This document shows positions 57,364 to 64,000 of a stretch of 64,000 bases of DNA, piece after piece. The translations under genes were made by a program, and so were the position numbers. Origin of the DNA: Arthrobacter humicola (lineage in GTDB: Bacteria; Actinomycetota; Actinomycetes; Actinomycetales; Micrococcaceae); NCBI RefSeq assembly GCF_022803015.1, contig NZ_JAFKON010000010.1, positions 62,001-126,000 of the forward strand, read 5' to 3'. Numbering within the stretch: the stretch's first letter is position 1; each line of letters begins with the position of its first letter. The notes below the pieces were generated by a model. It worked only from the letters and a program-made list of their open reading frames with translations, was not told the origin of the DNA and did not search any database.

Positions 57364-59183
57364 CGGGAAATCTCCTCGGACTGGTCCTCGAGGGCGGACA
57401 ATTCTGAATCCAGGTCCCGCGGTTCCGGGTCCAGGCTGGCGATCACGTAGCGGTAATGGCTGTTCCTGGCGAGCAGCTCCGCATGGGTTCCGACGGCGGC
57501 GATCCGGCCGTCCTCGAGCAGGGCCACCCGGTCGGCCAGCGCCACCGTGGAAGGCCTGTGGGCCACGATCAGCGTGGTCGTGTCCGCGAGGACTTTGCGC
57601 AGCCGGGCCTCGACGAGGACCTCGGTGTTCACGTCCAGCGCCGAGAGCGGGTCGTCCAGGACCAGCACAGCCGGTTTCGCGGCGATGGCCCGGGCCAGGG
57701 CGATGCGCTGGCGCTGGCCGCCGGAGAGGCTGAGGCCCTCCTCGCCGATCAGGGTATCCACCCCGTCCGGCAGGGAGTAGGCGAAGTGGGCCTGGGCGAC
57801 GTCGAGGGCTTCCTCCAGGGCCGCGTCGCGGCCCTCCGCCGATCCGGCGTCGGGCGCGCCGAGCAGGACGTTGTCCCGGACGGAGCTGGAGAACAGCGTG
57901 GTGTCCTCAAACGCCACGGAGACCACGGTGCGCAGGTCCTCCACCGCGAACTCGCGCAGGTCCACCCCGTCGATGGTGATGGCACCGCCGGTGACGTCAT
58001 AGAGGCGGGGGACCAGCTGGAGCAGGGCGCTCTTGCCGCCGCCCGTGATGCCCACGAGGGCCATGGTTTCGCCGGGGCGGATGTCCAAGGTGATGTCCTT
58101 GAGGATCGGCTTGTCCGGGGCGTCCTCGAACGCGAACGAGGCATTGCGGAAGCTGAGGGCACCCTTGAGGCCGGCGGGGCGGCGGGGCTGGTCCGGGCTG
58201 GTGATGGTGTTCTGCGCGTCCATGACCTCGAAGTGCCGGTCCACCGCGGACTTCGCGGTGAGGGCCATCGCCAGCAGCATGCCGCAGAACTCGACCGGCG
58301 CGGCAACCACGGCGGCGGTGGCGAAGAAGGCCACCAGGGACCCGATGGAGAGCTGGTCCGTGGAGGCCAGCAGGATGCCGACGACGAGGCCGGCCCCGAG
58401 CGCGAGTTCGGGCAGGAGCGTCACCACCAGGCTGAAGGTGGCCAGGTGCTTGGCCTTGGCGATCTCGGTCTGGCGGAGTTCCTCGGCCTGTTCGTTGAAG
58501 TTCTCCAGGGCCTCCCGGCTGCGGCCGAAGGCCTTCAGGACGCGGATGCCGTGCACGGATTCCTCGACCGTGGTGGCGAGGTCCCCTGCCTGGTCCTGGC
58601 TGCGCCGGGCCACCTTGCTGAACCGGGTGCGGAAGCGGAATCCGTAGATCATGATCGGCACGGCGGCGGCCAGGAAGATCAGGGCCAGCTGCCAGCTCAT
58701 GGCAAACATCACGGCGACGCCGATCACCACGGTGAGCGTCGTGACCACCAGCATGATGGCGCCGAAGGCCATCCAGCGGCGCAGGAAGTTCAGGTCCGTC
58801 ATGGCCCGGGACAGCAGCTGACCGGAGCCCCAGCGGTCATGGAAGGAAACCGTGAGGTCCTGCAGATGTCCGTAGAGCGAGACCCGCATCCGGGTCTCGA
58901 CGGTGGTGGCGGGATTGATGACGAACTGCCGGCGCAGGGCCACGAGGCCCGCCTCGGCGATGCCCAGGACCAGGATGAGGAGCGAGGCAGTCCAGACGGC
59001 TTCCGCGCTGCCGCCGGGGGTCAGGGACTCGTTGACCAGCACGCGCAGCACCTGCGGGATGGCCAGTGCCATGACGCTGGCCAGCAGCGCACAGAGCAGG
59101 CCCATGACCAGCCGGGGCAGGATTGGCCTGACGTGCGGGTAGAGACGGCTGATGGAGGTGAAGAATGAGCTCTGCTTGGCCAT
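57360..59183 (-). CDS. ABC exporter half-transporter, first subunit of a heterodimer
   Basis: 607 residues. Six helices precede a nucleotide-binding domain with Walker A MALVGITGGGKSALLQ, signature LSLSGGQRQRIALARA, Walker B AVLVLDDPLSALD and H-loop TLIVAHRPSTVALADR. The catalytic Glu after Walker B is replaced by Asp. Together with the SAGQ signature of the partner, this makes one degenerate and one consensus ATP site, as in TM287/288-type heterodimers. The start at 59183 is the first gene of the pair; the 387-base gap upstream holds a copy of the GGGACATGTCC element. Confidence 0.93.
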   Translation of the reverse strand: MAKQSSFFTSISRLYPHVRPILPRLVMGLLCALLASVMALAIPQVLRVLVNESLTPGGSAEAVWTASLLILVLGIAEAGLVALRRQFVINPATTVETRMRVSLYGHLQDLTVSFHDRWGSGQLLSRAMTDLNFLRRWMAFGAIMLVVTTLTVVIGVAVMFAMSWQLALIFLAAAVPIMIYGFRFRTRFSKVARRSQDQAGDLATTVEESVHGIRVLKAFGRSREALENFNEQAEELRQTEIAKAKHLATFSLVVTLLPELALGAGLVVGILLASTDQLSIGSLVAFFATAAVVAAPVEFCGMLLAMALTAKSAVDRHFEVMDAQNTITSPDQPRRPAGLKGALSFRNASFAFEDAPDKPILKDITLDIRPGETMALVGITGGGKSALLQLVPRLYDVTGGAITIDGVDLREFAVEDLRTVVSVAFEDTTLFSSSVRDNVLLGAPDAGSAEGRDAALEEALDVAQAHFAYSLPDGVDTLIGEEGLSLSGGQRQRIALARAIAAKPAVLVLDDPLSALDVNTEVLVEARLRKVLADTTTLIVAHRPSTVALADRVALLEDGRIAAVGTHAELLARNSHYRYVIASLDPEPRDLDSELSALEDQSEEISR

Positions 59184-59347
59184 GCCTGCTTCTTAAGACG
59201 CCCGTGCATAGATCGCACCGTTGAATGTAGTTTCCTGTAGCAACTACCCTAGGCCATCGGGTGACGGGATTCACACGTTGTTCAGCGCTCCCAGCATCTC
59301 GCCCAGTCATTGCGATCCGCAATGGGGTGCGGATGGCTGGGCACCCC

Positions 59348-59489
59348 GGGACATGTCCAGTGGTGCCGCGCCCGGTGGGACATGTCCAGTGGGGGTGCCC
59401 CGTCCGGTGGGACATGTCCAGTGGTGGCCGTGGCGGGTGGGCATGGTGGGTCTATGCCCATTGCTCGCGACCGGGGGAGGGCATGTCCC
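59348..59489. repeat. GGGACATGTCC palindrome array with hairpin, copy B
   Basis: GGGACATGTCCAGTGG occurs at 59348, 59377 and (with the first G shared) 59409, that is with 29 and 32 base spacing. Then comes TGGGCAT (59439-59445) pairing with ATGCCCA (59454-59460), followed by TTG and a further GGGCATGTCCC at 59479. A weaker GGACATTTCC lies at 59510-59519. The order of motifs and the orientation match copy A at 50.6 kb. It fills the gap between the ABC exporter start and the metallophosphoesterase stop; no gene is seen here. Confidence 0.9.
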
Positions 59490-59570
59490 GTGGGGCCGGC
59501 GCGAGGGGAGGACATTTCCACCCGCCAGAGCGCCAGACCGCAGGACGGGCAGGACTGGCTGCGGCCAGGC

Positions 59571-60518
59571 CTAGGCGCGGGAGGTCAGCGTTAGCAGAAC
59601 GGCTTCGGGCCGGCAGGCAATGCGGACCGGGGCGAAGCGGGACGTGCCGATGCCGCCCGAGACGTTCACCGGCGTCGTTCTCCCGTTGCTCTCCCAGGTG
59701 TGCAGCCCCCGGGCCCGCCAGGTGGGCAGATCGCAGTTGGTGACCAGGGCCCCGTAGCCCGGGACGCAGATCTGGCCGCCGTGGGTGTGGCCGGCCAGGA
59801 GGAGGTGGGCGCCGGCTTCAGTGAAGTGGTCGAGGACGCGCTGGTAGGGTGCGTGCGCGACGGCGATGCGCAGGTGCGGGTCGGCGTCCCTGCCCTTGGT
59901 CCCGCGTGGCCAGCCCGCGTACCGTTCGAGGCGCAGGTGCGGATCGTCGACGCCGGAGAAGTCGAAGCGCATGCCCTTGAGTACGACCGACTGGCAGCGG
60001 TTGGTCAGGTCCACCCAGCCGGACATGCCGAACTCGGAACGCAGCCGGGGCCAGTCGAGCCTTTCCGGGTGCTTGCGCTCGCCCGAGGGCCCGAGCAAAT
60101 ATGACGCCGGGTTCTTCAGGCTCGGGCCAAAGTAGTCGTTCGAGCCGGGGACAAACACGCCGGGAAATTCCAGCAGGGGTCGCAGAGCCGCCACGAGGGG
60201 GTCCACGCCCTTGGCATGGCTGAGGTTGTCGCCCGTGTTCACCACGAGGTCCGGCCGCAATTGCGCCAGGGAGGACAGCCACTGCGCCTTCCGGTGCTGG
60301 CCCGGAACGAAGTGGATATCGGACAGGTGCAGTATCCGGAACGGGCCGAACCCGGCCGGCAGAATGGGGAGGGTTTCCTCCCTGACCACAAACTGGTTCT
60401 TCTCCCACAGCCCGTAGCCGGTAGCGGCCGCCCCCGCCGCCGTCCCGATCGCGGCGGTCACGGCAAAGCCGCGTCCGATGCTTCGAACGCGGCTCGCCAG
60501 ATCATTGCCCAGGGTCAT
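59571..60518 (-). CDS. Membrane-anchored metallophosphoesterase
   Basis: 315 residues. One N-terminal hydrophobic helix (AVTAAIGTAAGAAATGYGLW) is followed by the calcineurin-like core: RILHLSDIHFVPGQ (D-x-H), LVVNTGDNLS (GDN), VFVPGSNDYFGP (GSND in place of the usual GNHE), VAHAPYQRVLDHF and LLLAGHTHGGQICVPGYG. All metal ligands are present. Relatives hydrolyse phosphodiesters or UDP-sugar lipids such as UDP-2,3-diacylglucosamine, but the substrate here is open. It is the distal gene of a unit with the penicillin-binding protein, separated by 3 bases. Confidence 0.88.
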   Translation of the reverse strand: MTLGNDLASRVRSIGRGFAVTAAIGTAAGAAATGYGLWEKNQFVVREETLPILPAGFGPFRILHLSDIHFVPGQHRKAQWLSSLAQLRPDLVVNTGDNLSHAKGVDPLVAALRPLLEFPGVFVPGSNDYFGPSLKNPASYLLGPSGERKHPERLDWPRLRSEFGMSGWVDLTNRCQSVVLKGMRFDFSGVDDPHLRLERYAGWPRGTKGRDADPHLRIAVAHAPYQRVLDHFTEAGAHLLLAGHTHGGQICVPGYGALVTNCDLPTWRARGLHTWESNGRTTPVNVSGGIGTSRFAPVRIACRPEAVLLTLTSRA

Positions 60519-60521
60519 CGG

Positions 60522-62807
60522 CTACTTCTTGCCGGAGGACTTCGTGGGTGCCGGTGTCGGGTCGGCGGACGGTTGCGTGGCCGGCTCGGTGCTCTTCCCG
60601 GTCGGAATGGTGGTCCGCGGCACTGTTACCGGGTCCGGGACCGGGGCCGGGGAGTACAGCATGTCCGACGGCGGGTCCGGGAACGGATCGGTGCCGTAGG
60701 CCGGTGCCACCTGGGCCATGTAGTTCGAGAACTGCGGCCCGGCGATCATGTAACCGTCGATGCCCTTGTAGAAGTTGCCGTTGATCGTGACATTCTGCCC
60801 GGCACGCTTCTGGTCGCCCAGGGGATCGCCAAACCACGTGGCCGTCGCGAGGCCGCTGGTGTAGCCCGCCACCCAGGTAGAGCTGTTGTTGTCGTTGGTG
60901 CCCGTCTTCGCCGCAATGGGGAAAGTGGTCCGGGTCGAAATCCGGGGCACAATGAGCGAGCCCGAGCCGCGGTTGAGCACTTCCTGCATAGCGTACGCGA
61001 CGCCGTGGGCCACCTCGGGCTTGATCGCGTCCCTGCAGTTGGGTGATTGGGCCGGCAGCTGGGCGCCGGTCGCGTCTGTTACCGACTCGATGGCCATCGG
61101 TTCACAGTACTTGCCATTGTTGGCGAAGGTGGCGAATGCGCTGGCCATGGTCAGCGGCGCCGTCTGGGTGGACCCGATGAGGTTGCCGAGGGTGGTCATC
61201 GGCACCGGGGGGTTGGGGTTGTCCGCGCTCGGCAGCCCGCCGTGGATGCCCACTGCGTCCACGACCTTCTGGATCCCGCAGAGGTCCACCTGGGCGGCGG
61301 AAGCGAACGTGATGGTGTTGATGGAGTTCGCCAGGCCGTCAAGGACGGACATGTACTTGTAGTGGGTCTCGTCGGCGTTCTGTAGGTCGTAGCTCCCGTT
61401 GGACGCGTCATACCAGCCGGTGGTCGGTGCCGGGCAGGTGTTCTTCCAAGGGAAATTCTGTGGATATCGCCGCACGGCGCCGTTGAGCTGGGTGCTCATC
61501 GACTTGCCCTCGTTGAGCCACTCCGCGAACGTAAACGGCTTCATCGTGGATCCGGGCTGGAAGCCGCCGAGGCCGTTGAGGTCATTGCCCTTGGCATCCT
61601 GCACGTCCACGTTGAAATTCTGGGTCTGGTCGAACTTGCCGTCGGCCGGGAACCAGACGGTGTTCTGGGCCATGGAGACGATCTTGCCGGATCCCGGCTG
61701 CACGGACACCAGCGAGGCGCCCCACTTGTCCGGGTTCGCGCCGGCCGACCCGTCCACCTGGGCCTGCGCCACGGACTGGGCCTTCGGATCCAGCGTGGTC
61801 TTGATGGTCAGGCCGCCGCGGAAGATCTTCCGCTCACGCTCGGCCGCGTCGGCCCCGTAGGCCGGGTTGTTCAGGAGCAGGTGGAGCACGTAGTCGCAGA
61901 AGTACGGCGCCGTCTGTGAATAGGCACAGCCCTGGCGGGGCTGGGTGACCTTGGTCTGCACCGGTGTCGCGACCGCTGCGTCGTAATCGGCCTGCTTGAT
62001 CTTGCCCTGCGTCAGCATCGCGCGGAGCACGAGGTCGCGACGGACCTTGGCGTTCTCCGGATTGGTGATCGGGTCATAGTAGGAGGGGCTGTTCACGACG
62101 CCGGCCAGCAGGGCCGCCTGCGGCAGGGTCAGGTCCTTGGCCGTGGTGCTGAAGAAGAACTTGGACGCGGCTTCGATGCCGTAAGCGTCCCGGTTGAAGA
62201 AGACGATGTTCAGGTAGCCCTCGAGGATCTGCTCCTTGGTGAACTTCTTCTCCAGCGCGATGGCCAGCTTCATTTCACGGAGCTTGTCCCCGACGCCCTT
62301 GTTGACGCCGTTGAGCAGGACCTCGCTGCCCTTGCCTTCGGCCTCCAGCGAGGAGTTGATGACGTTGTTCACGTACTGCTGCGTAATCGTGGACGCGCCC
62401 TGCTTGTTGCCGCGGGCGGTGCTCACGAGCGCGCGCAGGATGCCGGTGGTGTCCACACCGCCGTGCTCGTAGAAGCGGCTGTCCTCGATGGCGATGATCG
62501 CGTCCTTGATGTGCGGTGACATCTGGTCCAGCGAAACACGGGTGCGGTTTTCCGCGTAGAGGTTGGCGATCGGGCTGCCGTCGGACGCCAGGATCGTGGT
62601 CGACTGGCTCGGCGGATCGACCTTCAGCTCTGCGGGGAGCGTGTCAAAGAACTGGATCGAACCGCTCGCCGCGCTGCCCGAAACGGCCGCCGCGGGGACC
62701 AGGAGGCCCGCCACCAGGACACCGCAAATAGCGCTCACGCCCAGGAAAAGAAAGATCTTTCCGAGGGTGGTGGCCGTGTCGAATAAAGGGTTCTTGCCAG
62801 TCGCCAT
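60522..62807 (-). CDS. Class A penicillin-binding protein (transglycosylase/transpeptidase)
   Basis: 761 residues from ATG 62807, with GTGGA 5 bases upstream; a GTG three codons earlier is possible. After one membrane helix (residues 12-35) comes the GT51 domain: AIIAIEDSRFYEHGGVDTTG (catalytic Glu), GASTITQQYVNNVI, KFTKEQILEGYLNIVFFNRD. The transpeptidase domain has GSTMKPFTFAEWLN (nucleophile Ser-x-x-Lys), NSINTITFASAA (SxN) and AAKTGTNDNNSSTWVAGYTS (KTG). It polymerises and cross-links peptidoglycan outside the membrane. The C-terminus is a Pro/Thr-rich tail ending KSSGKK; no PASTA domain is present. It is co-transcribed with the metallophosphoesterase. Confidence 0.95.
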   Translation of the reverse strand: MATGKNPLFDTATTLGKIFLFLGVSAICGVLVAGLLVPAAAVSGSAASGSIQFFDTLPAELKVDPPSQSTTILASDGSPIANLYAENRTRVSLDQMSPHIKDAIIAIEDSRFYEHGGVDTTGILRALVSTARGNKQGASTITQQYVNNVINSSLEAEGKGSEVLLNGVNKGVGDKLREMKLAIALEKKFTKEQILEGYLNIVFFNRDAYGIEAASKFFFSTTAKDLTLPQAALLAGVVNSPSYYDPITNPENAKVRRDLVLRAMLTQGKIKQADYDAAVATPVQTKVTQPRQGCAYSQTAPYFCDYVLHLLLNNPAYGADAAERERKIFRGGLTIKTTLDPKAQSVAQAQVDGSAGANPDKWGASLVSVQPGSGKIVSMAQNTVWFPADGKFDQTQNFNVDVQDAKGNDLNGLGGFQPGSTMKPFTFAEWLNEGKSMSTQLNGAVRRYPQNFPWKNTCPAPTTGWYDASNGSYDLQNADETHYKYMSVLDGLANSINTITFASAAQVDLCGIQKVVDAVGIHGGLPSADNPNPPVPMTTLGNLIGSTQTAPLTMASAFATFANNGKYCEPMAIESVTDATGAQLPAQSPNCRDAIKPEVAHGVAYAMQEVLNRGSGSLIVPRISTRTTFPIAAKTGTNDNNSSTWVAGYTSGLATATWFGDPLGDQKRAGQNVTINGNFYKGIDGYMIAGPQFSNYMAQVAPAYGTDPFPDPPSDMLYSPAPVPDPVTVPRTTIPTGKSTEPATQPSADPTPAPTKSSGKK

Positions 62808-62844
62808 GTTTTCCACTTTACCGGCAACGACTAGGCTTTATGTC

Positions 62845-63000
62845 ATGACCAAATGGGAGTACGCCACGATTCCGCTCATTATTCACGCCACAAAGCAGAT
62901 CCTGGACCAGTGGGGTGACGACGGCTGGGAGCTCGTCCAGGTTGTTCCGGGACCCGATGGAAACGGCCTGGTTGCCTACCTGAAGCGGGAGAAGCAGTAG
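62845..63000 (+). CDS. DUF4177 small protein (51 aa)
   Basis: ATG 62845. The product MTKWEYATIPLIIHATKQIL continues DQWGDDGWELVQVVPGPDG and ends VAYLKREKQ. The W-E-Y-x-T start and DDGWELVQV core are typical of DUF4177, a small alpha/beta domain of unknown function. RidA starts 2 bases after the stop, so the two are an operon. The gene is divergent from the penicillin-binding protein with only 37 bases between starts, so the promoter region is very compact and transcripts may be leaderless. Confidence 0.88.
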   Translation: MTKWEYATIPLIIHATKQILDQWGDDGWELVQVVPGPDGNGLVAYLKREKQ

Positions 63001-63002
63001 CC

Positions 63003-63593
63003 ATGAGCACCCCCTCAGAAGCCGTTCCGGCCACGCCGGCGGGCGCGGAAAACATCTCCGAAAACACAGCCGGCGCAGCGAGCCCCACGGCCGGCGCGGG
63101 CGCGTCGTCCGCCGTCGAACAGCGCCTCGCGGAGCTGGGCCTGACGCTCCCCGACGTTGCGGCTCCGGTCGCGGCGTATGTTCCGGCCGTGATTTCCGGC
63201 AACCACGTCTACACATCCGGGCAACTGCCGTTCATCAACGGCAAGCTCGAGGCCACCGGAAAGGTTTCCACCGGTTCGGCGGGCGCCTCCGACGAGTCCA
63301 CGGTGTCTCCGGAGGACGCGAAGGCCTACGCTGCCGTCTGCGCCGTCAACGCCCTGGCCGCCGTCAAGAGTGTGATCGGCGACCTCGACCGCATCACGCG
63401 GATCGTCAAAGTTGTCGGATTTGTATCCTCCGACCCTTCCTTCACCGGCCAGCCCGGTGTCATCAACGGCGCCTCGGAGCTGCTGGGCCAAGTCCTCGGC
63501 GACGCCGGCCAGCACGCACGTTCCGCCGTCGGCGTATCCGTTCTGCCGCTCGACTCGCCTGTCGAAGTCGAACTGATCGCTGAATTCGCCTAG
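63003..63593 (+). CDS. RidA family protein (reactive imine deaminase-like)
   Basis: 196 residues. A 35-residue Ala/Gly/Glu-rich N-terminal extension precedes the YjgF/RidA fold: LAELGLTLPDVAAPVAAYVP, AVISGNHVYTSGQLPFING, AVKSVIGDLDRITRIVKVVG and SAVGVSVLPLDSPVEVELIA. The usual catalytic Arg near the C-terminus (R-x-x-V-x-V) appears as ARSAVGVSVLPL. RidA proteins hydrolyse 2-aminoacrylate-type imines; this longer type may belong to an Rid subgroup without proven activity. The gene follows DUF4177 closely. Confidence 0.9.
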   Translation: MSTPSEAVPATPAGAENISENTAGAASPTAGAGASSAVEQRLAELGLTLPDVAAPVAAYVPAVISGNHVYTSGQLPFINGKLEATGKVSTGSAGASDESTVSPEDAKAYAAVCAVNALAAVKSVIGDLDRITRIVKVVGFVSSDPSFTGQPGVINGASELLGQVLGDAGQHARSAVGVSVLPLDSPVEVELIAEFA

Positions 63594-63609
63594 TAGACCG
63601 GTTACTTCG

Positions 63610-64000
63610 TTGCCTCAGTTAGAACGCCGCCTGTTCGTCCTGCCCCCGGATCTTGAGGGAGCAGCCCGCAGCTGGATTGAACACGGTGAGCGGACGCCCC
63701 GCGCGCCCCGTTTGGCCTCCTCGGTGATCCTCCTGCGGGATTCGCCCACGGGCCTGGAGACCTGGCTCGGCTACCGGACGGGGTCCTCCCCGCTCGGTGT
63801 CCTCGCCTTCCCCGGCGGATCGCTGGAAGCCACCGACGACGACGCCGTCGGCTGGCTGGGCCCCTCACCCCAGCACTGGGCCGAGCAGATGGGGACGTCC
63901 GACGTCGGGCTGGCGCGCCGACACGTCGTAGGTGCCATCCGTGAACTGTTCGAGGAGACCGGCATCCTGCTGGCCGGCCCCGACCTGTCCACCACGGTGG
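63610..64000 (+). CDS. Nudix hydrolase, N-terminal fragment
   Basis: The frame runs off the end of the window after about 130 codons. No ATG or GTG fits the N-terminus; TTG 63610 (LPQLERRLFVLPPDLEGAAR) is the best candidate but lacks a good ribosome-binding site. The Nudix box is split: LAFPGGSLEATDDD, an insertion of about 30 residues, then VVGAIRELFEETGILLAG (REL-EE-G). This spaced arrangement is seen in NUDT19-like, CoA-diphosphatase-related hydrolases. It lies 16 bases after ridA and may be in the same operon. Confidence 0.8.
   Translation, partial: MPQLERRLFVLPPDLEGAARSWIEHGERTPRAPRLASSVILLRDSPTGLETWLGYRTGSSPLGVLAFPGGSLEATDDDAVGWLGPSPQHWAEQMGTSDVGLARRHVVGAIRELFEETGILLAGPDLSTTV

Overview
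The window is about 64 kb of very GC-rich, densely packed DNA. Gene content (GAF-ANTAR regulator, HspR-like MerR protein beside Hsp20, SCP_3-type sterol carrier, DUF2630, carbohydrate ABC importer without its own ATPase, purD-purC, many GTG starts) points to a high-GC actinobacterium, most likely Arthrobacter, Pseudarthrobacter or another Micrococcaceae. It looks like ordinary chromosome: I see no phage, integrase, transposase, rRNA or CRISPR array. One tRNA (Pro, CGG) is present.

Layout. 0-6 kb: end of a ThuA-like sugar gene overlapping a Gfo/Idh/MocA oxidoreductase, an NADP-binding oxidoreductase bracketed by two copies of a palindromic intergenic element, an LssY_C membrane protein and a two-component pair. 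6-17 kb: secreted subtilase, Amt ammonium channel with a GlnR-like box upstream, membrane-anchored multicopper oxidase, CapA-like protein, Na+/H+ antiporter fused to a UBP zinc finger, and small enzymes. 17-25 kb: GAF-ANTAR regulator, Mg2+ P-type ATPase, phosphoribosyltransferase-hydrolase fusion, Usp, epimerase, aldo/keto reductase. 25-34 kb: a sugar-acid locus read as D-galactonate-type catabolism. A GntR/FCD regulator diverges from a solute-binding protein, two permeases, a DgoD-type dehydratase, a KDPG/KDPGal aldolase, a KDG kinase and a ManD-type dehydratase, closed by a strong terminator. 34-40 kb: NCS1 permease with a cyclase-NTF2 fusion behind a Crp-like site, then PAP2, MerR/HspR-like regulator, Hsp20, DnaJ-domain protein and TspO. 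40-48 kb: GH1, App1-type phosphatase, DUF72, GH15 and several tandem repeats. 48-54 kb: asparaginase, sulfite-oxidase-type molybdoenzyme, purD-purC. 54-64 kb: a regulator/peptide pair, tRNA-Pro, heterodimeric ABC exporter, metallophosphoesterase, class A PBP, DUF4177, RidA, Nudix.

The most interesting system is at 53.37-54.99 kb. A cytoplasmic XRE-HTH plus TPR-like regulator (RRNPP-like architecture) is divergent from a 72-residue Sec-type precursor that ends in three exact copies of the octapeptide VGNWPDPM with a 13-residue period. The copies differ in DNA only at synonymous sites, and candidate promoters of the two genes overlap. This looks like a multi-copy peptide-pheromone precursor beside its receptor, in a phylum where such systems are little described.

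A second novelty candidate is a dispersed intergenic element made of three GGGACATGTCC palindromes followed by a GGGCATGGTGG...TGCCCATTG hairpin. It occurs twice (about 50.6 and 59.35 kb) in the same orientation.

All calls come from reading the sequence; no database search was run.
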